Assembly: GCF_900289115.1 (NCBI RefSeq)
Contig: NZ_LT985196.1
Span: 533,027 to 597,026 of the forward strand
DNA from: Janibacter massiliensis
GTDB taxonomy: Bacteria; Actinomycetota; Actinomycetes; Actinomycetales; Dermatophilaceae
Length of the DNA stretch: 64,000 nucleotides
Reading direction: 5' to 3'
Both the position numbers and the translations under genes were made by a program. Below, in pieces: positions 26,701 through 34,882 of the stretch (position 1 is the first letter of the stretch; the number at the start of each line of letters is the position of its first letter). The notes below the pieces were generated by a model. The model ran no database searches. It saw only the letters and a list, made by a program, of their open reading frames with translations, and was not told the DNA's origin.

Positions 26701-27797
26701 TGTTCCGTACCCGCCGGGATGCGGAGATCACCCTCGCGGTGTACCGCCGGTTCCCGGTTCTCATCGACGACGCGACCGGCACGAACCCCTGGGGTCTGCG
26801 CTTCATGCGGATGTTCGACATGGCCAACGACTCTGGTCTGTTCCGGACCGGCGAGCAGCTCGCGCAGGACGGGGCGGAGTTCGACGGGTGGGCGTGGACC
26901 TCCGGCCCCCGGCGCTGGGTCCCGTTGTACGAGGCGAAGATGCTCGGCCACTACGACCATCGGTTTTCGACATACCGTGGCGCCACACAGGCGCAGCTGA
27001 ACAAGGGCACGCTCCCCCACCCCGACGCGGCCGCCCACGACGACCCGTCGATGGAACCCTTGGCCCGCTACTGGATCCACGAACGCGAGGTCGACAAGCA
27101 GCTCGATAATCGCTGGGACCGCGACTGGCTCCTCGGCTGGCGCGACATCGCTCGCGCTAGCGATGCCCGGACCTGCGTACCGAGCGCAATGCCGATCTCA
27201 GCCGTCGGTGGTGGTTTCTACCTTGCGTTCCCAAGGCAGGGCGGCGACGGCCCTCTTCTTGAGGGCGTGTGGTCGAGCTTTGCGTATGACTTCCTCGCCC
27301 GACAGAAGGTGAGCGGCGCTCACCTCAACCTCTCGCCGATGAGGCAGCTGGCGTGCCCGACGCCGGGCGAGGTCGCGGCATCTCTCCGTGGCGTCGACTC
27401 GACGTCATACGCGGGTTGGCTGCGCCCGCGGGTGCTCGAGCTGACGTACACCTCGTGGCGCATGGCCCCGTTCGCGGTCGACTGCCTAGAGCTCCCCGAC
27501 GGGACGGACCCCGGCCCGCCATTCCGGTGGATCCCGGAGCGACGGGAGCAGCTGCGCGCCGAGATCGACGCCGCGATGTTCCACCTCTACGGCATGCCCC
27601 GAGAGGACGTCGAGCACGTCATGGGTTCGTTCACCGTGGTCCGGAAGTACGAGCTGCGCGACCACGGCGAGTTCCGGACGAAGCGCCTCATCCTCGAGAT
27701 CTACGACGCCATGGCCGACGCCGCCGCCCGCGGCACGGTCTACACCTCACCCCTCGACCCCCCGCCGGGGCATGGACCTCGGCACGGATCGCGGTAG
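23760..27797 (+). CDS. Eco57I/DrmMI-like N6-adenine DNA methylase
   Basis: The 1345-residue product has SAM-binding motif I CDPACGSGHFLVAAARR (near residue 512), IYGVDLQPMAAQLAKVALW and the catalytic motif IV NPPW (near 785) of gamma-class adenine methylases, preceded by TGSYYTPSDLID. The roughly 480-residue N-terminus has no clear nuclease motif, and the C-terminus resembles the target-recognition part of type IIG / BREX PglX / DISARM DrmMI enzymes. It probably methylates adenine in host DNA to mark self. GTG 23760 overlaps the SNF2 stop. Base composition drifts lower near 27100-27400. Confidence 0.88.
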   Translation: MKGDFSTIRTVGTTLPAELLERVVAGDTQLGRLSAADYHLAAGETPRAAAHRAWSYLKQAWVGFRGQIEGRRDDDPLIGVTRDQWLHVVLRELDYGRVPQTPAGGIVVDERAYPVSHEWGALPIHLLGWNVPLDRRSKGVPGAADRAPHAMVQELLNRSEDRLWGILANGRSLRLLRDSTNLTGVSYVEFDLETMFDHDVFSDFVVLYLLCHQSRFEVGEGQPPTACPIETWRSTARDLGVRARQELREGVARALELLGNGFLTHPANTELRRRLSTGEMTHTELHRELMQLVYRLLFLFVVEDRPERDLILDPAITPAQRERWSVYYSSRVLRRRALVLRRTRHGDEWQRTWTVLRGLGGDGIPELGVTGLGGLFAPTPGETLAAEALTRADRSAPLCQIGNDSFLAAVRALSVIRLKGQPEQVVDFGRLGAEELGGIYESLLELVPHLDMSTWALSYGEYLGNDRKTTGSYYTPSDLIDLVLDEALDPLLDEAERADDPEAALLAMTVCDPACGSGHFLVAAARRIAERVALVRSETRDLLPGDLDAAMRDVVVRCIYGVDLQPMAAQLAKVALWLESMERGKPLAFLDHHIKVGNSLLGATPALLSRGVPDGAYAVLTGDDKKVAAALKKQNRTERVAKQSTLLSQDDDAEGIEIAPERVRALQAVVPQRTAAEVAAVAERFRALESDDEMTRARRAADTWCSAFTAPKVDSSRAITTETVRNAAHGTLPAVLGEIVSEEATRYRFFHWHLEFPEVFTPLPADDIPDDDPTGWAGGFTAMLGNPPWDRVKLQEKEFFAHRDAAVAAAPNAAARKRLITALVESNPTLAAEWQDAVHQSEATSALLRVSGRFPLCGTGDVNTYSVFAELFRSSLSPAGRMGIITPTGLATDATTSAFFADTLQARRLGTFYDFENEAKIFAGVHNQFRFAVTSMTGGVRADRTRLAFYTRFIADVPDRRFELSADEILRINPNTGTLPLFRTRRDAEITLAVYRRFPVLIDDATGTNPWGLRFMRMFDMANDSGLFRTGEQLAQDGAEFDGWAWTSGPRRWVPLYEAKMLGHYDHRFSTYRGATQAQLNKGTLPHPDAAAHDDPSMEPLARYWIHEREVDKQLDNRWDRDWLLGWRDIARASDARTCVPSAMPISAVGGGFYLAFPRQGGDGPLLEGVWSSFAYDFLARQKVSGAHLNLSPMRQLACPTPGEVAASLRGVDSTSYAGWLRPRVLELTYTSWRMAPFAVDCLELPDGTDPGPPFRWIPERREQLRAEIDAAMFHLYGMPREDVEHVMGSFTVVRKYELRDHGEFRTKRLILEIYDAMADAAARGTVYTSPLDPPPGHGPRHGSR

Positions 27798-27805
27798 GGG
27801 TACTG

Positions 27806-28999
27806 GTGCTCGTCTATCCCGTCGACGTCGAGTCACACAGCGACGACCTCCTCTGCACCGCCGTCAGGCAGCAGCTCGCCCAGCCGCTGACCCCCGATAT
27901 CGGCCCGGTGCCCGCGCTTGACCGTCCGCTGCGTACGCGAGTCCCCGACATCCTCCTCCGTCTCGGGCTGGTGATGTCTGCGCAGGGACGAACCGGCGGA
28001 GGTCGGACACGCTCAACCGACGCGCTGTGGCCGATTCTCAAGTACTTCCACTTCTTCCGTCGTTCCCGCCGAGGCGGACTGCTGGCGGGACCCGACGCTG
28101 CCCGTTATCGACATCACAGCCGCGGCGCCGTCTCAGACGAGCTCGGCATGGCGTTCAGTCTCCTTGCGGCTGAAAGATGGATCGTGGACGCCGGTCTGAT
28201 CCCAGGCAACATCGTTGACCTCGAACGCCACCCGGGGCCGCTGGCCCTCAACCTCGCCAGAGGCCGGCGCCCCGATTTCGGTTACGAGGCATTCGACCTC
28301 GGGACCATGACCCCGAGGTGGCTCACAGTCGAGGCCAAAGGAGCATCCGCGCCCGCGTCCGAGACGCGCGCGGCGAAGCAATTGGCTGACGCGCACGGGC
28401 AAATCACAGCGCTGCCCAACATCAGCGGGCTCGCATCGGTGACCTTCACCGGTCGTGGCCCCGTGTCCATCTGGGCCGTCGCCGCACCCGCGGAGGAACC
28501 GCTCGATCCCGTGCTTGCGGATTTCTTCAAGTTCTCTGCAGGTCGACGACGTCACCGGCCCGAGGCGCGCCTACGTCATTCGATCAGCGCTCTCGCCGCG
28601 TGGTCAGGGGTGAACATGCTTCTAGGTCAGGAACGTGAGGCCCCGGTCGAATACACCTCATTACGGGACGAGTGGATGGGCCACCTCGACGTCTACGGCC
28701 GCAGAGGGCAGCTCGAGGGTCTGGAGATCTTTCGCGGGATCGATGCCCCCCTGGCCGAGTCGTTGCTCAAGGGAGACGTCGACATGTACCTCTCCGCACG
28801 TGTGCAATTGGCCGAACAGTGGTTCGCACGTCAGTCGAGGATCGATGAAGATGACTACCGTGAGCTCTATGAGCCCGGCTCGACAACGTGGGTGACCGCC
28901 CTTGCGCCCAACGGTGCGATCCTGGCGATCCGCGGTCGGGTGAAGGTGCCCGAACGCGATCCCCGAGCGACGAGACTGGAGGAGATGGACGATGAGTGA
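27806..28999 (+). CDS. Unknown operon protein with PD-(D/E)xK-like core
   Basis: Product of 397 residues from GTG 27806, which follows an AGGGG tract 9 bases after the methylase stop. Near residues 153-178 it reads RRPDFGYEAF, then WLTVEAKGA: the P-D ... E-A-K spacing of a PD-(D/E)xK nuclease. The N-terminal 110 residues are basic and may bind DNA. The C-terminal 150 residues are helical with no known motif. It overlaps the mcrB-like gene by 8 bases, so it belongs to the same transcript. I do not recognise the family. It occupies the place where DISARM operons usually carry other accessory genes. Confidence 0.7.
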   Translation: MLVYPVDVESHSDDLLCTAVRQQLAQPLTPDIGPVPALDRPLRTRVPDILLRLGLVMSAQGRTGGGRTRSTDALWPILKYFHFFRRSRRGGLLAGPDAARYRHHSRGAVSDELGMAFSLLAAERWIVDAGLIPGNIVDLERHPGPLALNLARGRRPDFGYEAFDLGTMTPRWLTVEAKGASAPASETRAAKQLADAHGQITALPNISGLASVTFTGRGPVSIWAVAAPAEEPLDPVLADFFKFSAGRRRHRPEARLRHSISALAAWSGVNMLLGQEREAPVEYTSLRDEWMGHLDVYGRRGQLEGLEIFRGIDAPLAESLLKGDVDMYLSARVQLAEQWFARQSRIDEDDYRELYEPGSTTWVTALAPNGAILAIRGRVKVPERDPRATRLEEMDDE

Positions 29000-31205
29000 G
29001 AGCGTGCGCAAGGAAGTTCTGATCGCAGCCCTCATCGACGTCCTCCGTGAGTCGCACGGGCACCTGCCTGCGTCCCAGGCCATCGAGGCGGTGCGGCAAC
29101 GCGTCGAGCTGACCGAATACGAGCTCAGCCGGAACCCGAGCGGCCACGAGCGGTTCGACACCTTCCTCCGGTGGGAGTCCTCCGGGCTCGTCACCCTCGG
29201 GTGGATCGTCAAGGAGTACGACGGCTGGGTCGTCACCGAGGCCGGTCGCGCGGCGATGTCCGCGCCCCGTCCCGAGAACGGCTGGTACCGCTTCTACCAA
29301 GAGCTGTACAGGCGCGAGAAGGCCCGCCTCCGGTTGGAGGAGCGACGAACGGCTGCCGAGCTAACCATCGCCACGGCGCTCGACCTCCTCGAACCTGGCA
29401 CGTGGACGGGTCTGGACGACCTCGTGAGCTGCGTCGAGACCGACGAGGACGCTGTCGTGACGTGGCTCGCCGCGCACCAAGGAGCTGCGACGCGACGCGT
29501 GCTCGGCGCCGAGGGCCAGGTCCTCGACCGCCCGCGATGGCGACCGGACGACGACGCCGACTCCATACGCGCAGCGCTCGTCGCTGAGGGGTTGCAGTTC
29601 GACCCGGCCACCGGTCGGGCGAGCCTTGCCGGCCACCTCGGGCGGGAGGACCTCTTGCCAGACGAGGGAGACCCGGAGACGACGACGCGCGCGTGGCTGG
29701 TGCGCGGGTCGAACGTGTCCGGCAAGGACATGGTGCCGACCTGGCTGCGGGAGTCCTTCGTCTCCCTCGCCGCGACCCACCTCCGCACACTGAGCCTTCC
29801 GGTGGAACGGCGGCAGATCGCCGAGGCCGTCGAGATCGATTACGCGTCGCAGTCGTACAACCAGCGGTCCAACCGCTTGCGGTCGTTCGACCTGTTTCTC
29901 AACCGGATGTCGATCGACGACGTCGTCGTGACGGTGAAGGGGAGCGACCTCGTCATCGGCCATCTGATCAGCGAGCCGACGCAGGTCGCCTCGTCCGGCG
30001 GGCTGAGCAACCTGAGGCGTGAGGTTCGGTGGGAGAACCCCGATCGACCGGTGCCGTTCAGCGACCTACCCGAGGGCGTCAAGGCACGGCTGAAGTCCCA
30101 GGACGACGTCATCGACCTGACGACCCAGCTCGACGCCCTCCGCGAGCTCGCGGGGGAGACGACTAAGGACGAGACGGCCGAGGTCCCGGACGCCCCGCAG
30201 ACCGCAGACCTCCAGGACCCGACGCAGGACCTCGCCGACGAGCTGCACGTCGACCTCGAGTGGCTGCAGAAGACGACCCGGTTGCTCCGCCAGCGGAAGC
30301 AGATCATCTTCTACGGGCCCCCAGGCACGGGGAAGACGTACGTCGCGCAGAAGCTTGCCGAGGCCGTCACCGACGCGGACGCCGTGAAGCTCATCCAGTT
30401 CCACCCGGCGTACACGTACGAGGACTTCTTCGAGGGGTACCGCCCGACGCCGAACGCGGCTGGCGACGGGGTCCAGCTCGCACTCCGGCCGGGGCCGTTC
30501 CGCAAGCTCGTCGACCGCGCCTCGGACAACCCAGGCACGGCCTACATCCTCATCGTCGACGAGATCAACAGGGCCAACCTCGCCAAGGTGTTCGGTGAGC
30601 TGTACTTCCTCCTGGAGTACCGCAAGCACCCGATCGACCTGCTGTACGCCGAGCCCGATGCCGAGCCGTTCATCATGCCGCCGAACGTCTTCATCATCGG
30701 GACGATGAACACGGCCGACCGATCCATCGCGCTCGTCGATGCGGCCATGCGCAGACGGTTCGCCTTCCTCCCGATGCACCCGGACGAGCGGCCGACCGCG
30801 GGGCTGCTGCGGCGGTGGCTGGCGGCGAAGGGCGGCGACACCGAGCTCGCCGACATCCACGACGAGCTGAACAGCCGAATCGACGACGCCGAGTTCAAGA
30901 TCGGACCGTCGTACTTCATGCGGGATGAGGTCGCCGAGGAGGGCGGGCTCGAGCTGATGTGGGAGACGTCGATCGTCCCGCTGCTCGAAGAGCACTACTT
31001 CGGGGACTCTCAGGTCGACGTCGGTAGGCGGTTCTCGTTGGACGACGTTCGCAGGTCTGCGCGCCGTCTCCGCGAGCCGTCCGCCTCGCCGGCCGAGGGA
31101 TCGACCGAGGGCCAGTCGTTCGATAGCACCGGCGGGGCAGCTGGCGCTCCGGAGCCCGGCGACGTTGACGCGCCCGGTGTGGACGAGGGCGCCGGTGACG
31201 CCTGA
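28992..31205 (+). CDS. mcrB: McrB-like AAA+ NTPase of a modified-DNA restriction system
   Basis: The 737-residue product ends in a McrB-type motor with Walker A GPPGTGKTYVAQKL (near 440), the McrB block FHPAYTYEDFFEGYRP, Walker B VDEINRANLAKVFGELYF (near 522) and sensor segment NTADRSIALVDAAMRRRF. McrB proteins hydrolyse GTP and drive the McrC nuclease. The N-terminal 90 residues resemble an Mrr_N winged helix (FDTFLRWESSG, VVTEAGRAAM); the middle may read modified bases. The last 45 residues are Ser/Gly/Asp-rich and disordered. ATG 28992 follows GGAGGAG. It overlaps mcrC. Confidence 0.88.
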   Translation: MSESVRKEVLIAALIDVLRESHGHLPASQAIEAVRQRVELTEYELSRNPSGHERFDTFLRWESSGLVTLGWIVKEYDGWVVTEAGRAAMSAPRPENGWYRFYQELYRREKARLRLEERRTAAELTIATALDLLEPGTWTGLDDLVSCVETDEDAVVTWLAAHQGAATRRVLGAEGQVLDRPRWRPDDDADSIRAALVAEGLQFDPATGRASLAGHLGREDLLPDEGDPETTTRAWLVRGSNVSGKDMVPTWLRESFVSLAATHLRTLSLPVERRQIAEAVEIDYASQSYNQRSNRLRSFDLFLNRMSIDDVVVTVKGSDLVIGHLISEPTQVASSGGLSNLRREVRWENPDRPVPFSDLPEGVKARLKSQDDVIDLTTQLDALRELAGETTKDETAEVPDAPQTADLQDPTQDLADELHVDLEWLQKTTRLLRQRKQIIFYGPPGTGKTYVAQKLAEAVTDADAVKLIQFHPAYTYEDFFEGYRPTPNAAGDGVQLALRPGPFRKLVDRASDNPGTAYILIVDEINRANLAKVFGELYFLLEYRKHPIDLLYAEPDAEPFIMPPNVFIIGTMNTADRSIALVDAAMRRRFAFLPMHPDERPTAGLLRRWLAAKGGDTELADIHDELNSRIDDAEFKIGPSYFMRDEVAEEGGLELMWETSIVPLLEEHYFGDSQVDVGRRFSLDDVRRSARRLREPSASPAEGSTEGQSFDSTGGAAGAPEPGDVDAPGVDEGAGDA

Positions 31206-32421
31206 GCCGCTCGAGCTGCAGGAAGGGGTCGCCCGAGACGACTGCGATCTCACGGTCGAGCAGGCGTTCGCACTCGACGCGTCCGGGTGGCTGACCGTGA
31301 CGCGGTCCCCCGGCGGGCGGTGGACCGTCGCACCGAGGACATGGGTCGGATCTGCGCGAATCGGTGATCTCGACGTCGTCATCCGCCCCAAGCTGCCGAT
31401 CCGGAGGGTGTTCTTCCTCCTCGGGTACGCGGCCGGGAACGACCGGTGGGACGCGACGCCTACCGCCATGGCGACGACGGATGACCTCGTCGATGCGATG
31501 GCGAGCGCGTTCGTCGCCCAGGCGGAGCGAGCGATCGGCCAGGGCTTGCTGCAGGGGTACCGCACGGTCGAGGACGCGCTGCCGGTCGTCCGCGGGCGGA
31601 TACGGCTCGCCGACCAGATGCGGCAGCACTTCGGGTTGGCGCTCCCGGTCGAGGTCACCTACGACGAGTTCGACACCGACATCGCCGAGAACCAGATTCT
31701 CAAGGCGGCGGCGACGGTGCTGCTCCGCCTGCCGATGGTGCGGCAGGACACGCGGCGGCGACTCGCCCGGGTACACCGCTCGCTGGCGGACGTCTCGCCG
31801 CTCGTGCGCGGGAGCGTCCTGCCTCACTGGTCACCGACGCGCCTCAACGCGAGATACCACGTGGCGGTGCCGCTCGCCGAGCTCGTGCTCCGATCGTGCT
31901 CTGTCGAGCAGGCCGCGGATCCGACCCAGCGGACGGCGGGCTTCATGATCAACATGGCGACCCTGTTCGAGGACTTCCTCGAACGTGCGCTCCGCGAGGC
32001 GATCGAAGGTCGGTTCGGTGGCGGGCTGAAGGGCCAGGACGGGCAGTGGCTCGACACCGGCCAGTCCGTGTGGGTCAAGCCCGACCTCGTCTGGTACCCG
32101 ACCGGGTCGTCGACGGCAGGGGCCGTGATCGACGCGAAGTACAAGGCGGAGAAGCCGTCCGGGTATCCGAACGCGGACCTGTACCAGATGCTCGCCTACT
32201 GCACGATCCTCGGCCTCGACCGGGGACACCTCGTGTACGCGAAGGGTCAGGCCGAGCCAGCGCACCGAGTCGTCCGCAACGCGGGCGTCACCCTGGTCCA
32301 GCACGCCCTCGACCTAGACCAGGAACCTGACGCGCTGCTAGTGCAGGTCGGACATCTCGCGACTAGGGTCGTCGCACGGGAGTCGGGCGTCAAGCCACGT
32401 AGGTCGGGGGACTCGAACTAG
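31195..32421 (+). CDS. mcrC: McrC-like nuclease subunit
   Basis: The 408-residue product carries McrC features: an N-terminal region that docks to McrB (RIGDLDVVIRPKLPI), the LLQGYRTVEDALPVVRGRI segment, and a C-terminal PD-(D/E)xK nuclease. In the nuclease, D of VKPDLVWY (near 295) and D-A-K of VIDAKYK (near 313) make the active site. With McrB it should cleave DNA carrying modified bases. GTG 31195 follows GAGGG and overlaps the mcrB stop by 11 bases; GTG 31177 is a weaker alternative. A 34-base gap follows before the next, compositionally different gene. Confidence 0.9.
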   Translation: MTPEPLELQEGVARDDCDLTVEQAFALDASGWLTVTRSPGGRWTVAPRTWVGSARIGDLDVVIRPKLPIRRVFFLLGYAAGNDRWDATPTAMATTDDLVDAMASAFVAQAERAIGQGLLQGYRTVEDALPVVRGRIRLADQMRQHFGLALPVEVTYDEFDTDIAENQILKAAATVLLRLPMVRQDTRRRLARVHRSLADVSPLVRGSVLPHWSPTRLNARYHVAVPLAELVLRSCSVEQAADPTQRTAGFMINMATLFEDFLERALREAIEGRFGGGLKGQDGQWLDTGQSVWVKPDLVWYPTGSSTAGAVIDAKYKAEKPSGYPNADLYQMLAYCTILGLDRGHLVYAKGQAEPAHRVVRNAGVTLVQHALDLDQEPDALLVQVGHLATRVVARESGVKPRRSGDSN

Positions 32422-32455
32422 TTCCGGCGGAAGCCGCGACGAGAACTTAGGGGCA

Positions 32456-33376
32456 GTGGTGGTCCGAGCGGAATTCGAAGAAAAAGAGTATGAAACCTTC
32501 GCGAATGTTGAATTGTACCAACTAGGGCGTCGGGGGCCACTGCCTCCCCTATGGACGCCCGGCCAGGTCCTCGAAGCAACTTTGGGCTACGACGCCGCGG
32601 CGAACGTGCGCCTAAATAAATCGCTTCGCCGAGCAATGGCGCTCCCGCCTAGGCGGCACGCGCGAATGGACGGCGTGACCACCGCGGCAATCTATCCCGC
32701 GCGTGGGCAGTATGCGAACATTCCACGATTTGTGGCGAGCCTATTTATCCAGTATAAACGGCCTGACAGGATGAGCGGTCGAGGCCAGTCAGCACATCTC
32801 TGGAACGGCCAACGCTACTACCGTGCTCGAATCGAAACCGATTCCAACCAGTATAGAATCCTCCGTGATCTCGATCAGATGGTTCATCCGAGGGCAGTCG
32901 TCCGCTATGCCGCGCCAGCATTCCACACTCGAACCGAACTCTTCGCATCTGCGTCGACCCACGCGGTCCTGGAACGGACAGCATTTCTTCGACCGGTTCG
33001 ACTGAAGGACCAGCACACCTACTGGACCTACCGAATGCCTGGTAGCATGGGGCTGTGGAACCCCGCGGGGGATGCCTCCTATGCGGAGAGCATCGACCAA
33101 ATGGTCGAAAACCTGTCGGATAGGCAGGAATCAGAAACACTCCAGTCCCATTTGAGAGAACTTTTTCTATCAATTGCAGAGGCCGATCACCTTGGCTTAA
33201 CGGACAGCGACCGCCGCCTGCTAGATGCGTTCCTAGCGCCTAATGCGCGCATCGGGCGGCATTCGCAAGCGAGAGCGATACTCGCGATTTCCGGGTGGGT
33301 AGTGCGCCAACGCCTCACTTGGCGGCTGATAGCCCAACCACACGATCGCTACCGTGCTGGGATGATCGGGGCATGA
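32456..33376 (+). CDS. Low-GC unknown protein at island edge, possible nuclease-like
   Basis: The 306-residue product comes from a strikingly AT-richer gene: 26 G+C of 60 bases at 32461-32520 and 24 of 60 at 33121-33180. It contains VLEATLGYDAAANVRL, then PRFVASLFIQYKRPDRM, an E...G-Y-D...Q-Y-K arrangement that could be a PD-(D/E)xK-type core; no family is recognised. GTG 32456 follows GGGG and comes 34 bases after mcrC. The stop overlaps the purB ATG (ATGA at 33373-33376), so its 3' end abuts a housekeeping gene. It may be a later acquisition than the rest of the operon. Confidence 0.65.
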   Translation: MVVRAEFEEKEYETFANVELYQLGRRGPLPPLWTPGQVLEATLGYDAAANVRLNKSLRRAMALPPRRHARMDGVTTAAIYPARGQYANIPRFVASLFIQYKRPDRMSGRGQSAHLWNGQRYYRARIETDSNQYRILRDLDQMVHPRAVVRYAAPAFHTRTELFASASTHAVLERTAFLRPVRLKDQHTYWTYRMPGSMGLWNPAGDASYAESIDQMVENLSDRQESETLQSHLRELFLSIAEADHLGLTDSDRRLLDAFLAPNARIGRHSQARAILAISGWVVRQRLTWRLIAQPHDRYRAGMIGA

Positions 33377-34797
33377 CCTCGACGCCGCGTGCCTCTCTCG
33401 CCGACATCACCCCGCCGATCGCCCTCGGCGCGCTCGACGGGCGCTACCGCCCCGCCGTGTCCGACCTCGTCGACCACCTGAGCGAGCCGGCGCTCAACCG
33501 CACCCGCGCGCACGTCGAGATCGAGTGGCTCATCCACCTCACCGACCGGCAGGTCGTCCCGAACGTCCGGGCGCTCACCGACGACGAGAAGGCGAAGCTG
33601 CGCGCCGTCATCACCGAGTTCGGCGCGCGGGACATCGACGAGATGGCGACGACCGAGCGCGTCACGCAGCACGACGTCAAGGCCGTCGAGTACTACCTCA
33701 AGGAGCGGCTGCACCGGATCGCCCCGGCGCCGGAGGACCGCGGCCTGGCCGAGCTCATCCACTTCTGCTGCACGTCCGAGGACATCAACAACCTCTCCTA
33801 CGCGCTCATGGTCCAGGGCGCGATCGAGCAGGTGTGGCTCCCCCGCGCGACGACCCTCGTCGAGGCCCTCGCGACGATGGCGAGCGACCTGCGGGACGTC
33901 CCCCTGCTGGCCCACACCCACGGCCAGCCGGCGACCCCGACGACGATGGGCAAGGAGCTCGCGGTCCTCGCGTTCCGCCTCCAGCGCCAGCTGCGCCGCA
34001 TCGAGGACGCCGAGTACCTCGGCAAGCTCAACGGCGCGACCGGCACGTACGGCGCGCACCTGGCTGCGGTCCCCGGCGCCGACTGGCAGGACATCAGCGA
34101 GTCGTTCGTCACTGGGCTCGGCCTCACGTGGAACCCGCTGACGACGCAGATCGAGTCGCACGACTGGCAGGCCGAGCTGTACGCCGACGTCGCGCGCTTC
34201 AACCGCGTCCTGCACAACCTCTGCACCGACGTCTGGACGTACATCTCGATGGGCTACTTCGCCCAGGTGCGTGGGCAGGGCACGGTCGGGTCGAGCACGA
34301 TGCCGCACAAGGTCAACCCCATCCGCTTCGAGAACGCCGAGGCCAACCTCGAGGTGTCGAACGCCCTCCTCGACGTCCTCGCAAGCACCCTCGTCCAGTC
34401 CCGGCTCCAGCGGGACCTCACCGACTCCTCGATGCAGCGCAACATCGGCGTCGCGCTCGGCCACGGCCTCCTCGCGATCGACAACGTCACCCGCGGGCTC
34501 GCGGGGCTGGACGCCGTGCCCGAGGCGATGGCGGCCGACCTCGACGCGAACTGGGAGGTGCTCGGCGAGCCGATCCAGACGGCGATGCGAGCCCTCGGCG
34601 CGCAGGGCGTCCCCGGCATGGAGAACCCGTACGAGCGCCTCAAGGACCTCACGCGCGGTCGGCGGATCGGCCAGCCGGAGCTCGTCGAGTTCGTCCACGG
34701 GCTCGGGCTGCCGGCCGAGGTCGAGGAGCGACTCGCGGCGATGACGCCGGCGACGTACGTGGGCCTGGCGCCCGAGCTCGTCGACCACCTCGACTGA
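33373..34797 (+). CDS. purB: Adenylosuccinate lyase
   Basis: PurB performs two eliminations in purine synthesis: SAICAR to AICAR, and adenylosuccinate to AMP. The 474-residue product has the fumarase/aspartase signature GSSTMPHKVNP, plus TSEDINNLSYAL, HTHGQPATPTTMGKE and the RNIGVALGH helix. ATG 33373 overlaps the stop of the low-GC island gene, yet purB clearly belongs to the core genome. Its own promoter must lie inside the last part of that gene or upstream of it. It defines the right edge of the defence island. Confidence 0.97.
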   Translation: MTSTPRASLADITPPIALGALDGRYRPAVSDLVDHLSEPALNRTRAHVEIEWLIHLTDRQVVPNVRALTDDEKAKLRAVITEFGARDIDEMATTERVTQHDVKAVEYYLKERLHRIAPAPEDRGLAELIHFCCTSEDINNLSYALMVQGAIEQVWLPRATTLVEALATMASDLRDVPLLAHTHGQPATPTTMGKELAVLAFRLQRQLRRIEDAEYLGKLNGATGTYGAHLAAVPGADWQDISESFVTGLGLTWNPLTTQIESHDWQAELYADVARFNRVLHNLCTDVWTYISMGYFAQVRGQGTVGSSTMPHKVNPIRFENAEANLEVSNALLDVLASTLVQSRLQRDLTDSSMQRNIGVALGHGLLAIDNVTRGLAGLDAVPEAMAADLDANWEVLGEPIQTAMRALGAQGVPGMENPYERLKDLTRGRRIGQPELVEFVHGLGLPAEVEERLAAMTPATYVGLAPELVDHLD

Positions 34798-34854
34798 GGG
34801 CCTCGGCCGGCCCCGCTTCGCGGCGGGATGTGATGGCCGACCCCCCTTGTGCAT

Positions 34855-34870
34855 TCGAACAGGTGTTCGA
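34855..34870. promoter_or_regulatory. LexA (SOS) box
   Basis: TCGAACAGGTGTTCGA is a perfect match to the actinobacterial LexA operator TCGAAC-N4-GTTCGA. It lies 12 bases upstream of the GTG start of the DUF222-HNH gene. LexA control of 13E12/DUF222-HNH genes is known in mycobacteria, so this gene is most likely induced by DNA damage. Confidence 0.9.
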
Positions 34871-34882
34871 TAACGTTGGGGC

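Noticed and set aside
15732-32421. BREX system
   Set aside because: No PglZ phosphatase, BrxC-type ATPase or Lon-like protein is encoded; the methylase alone does not define BREX.
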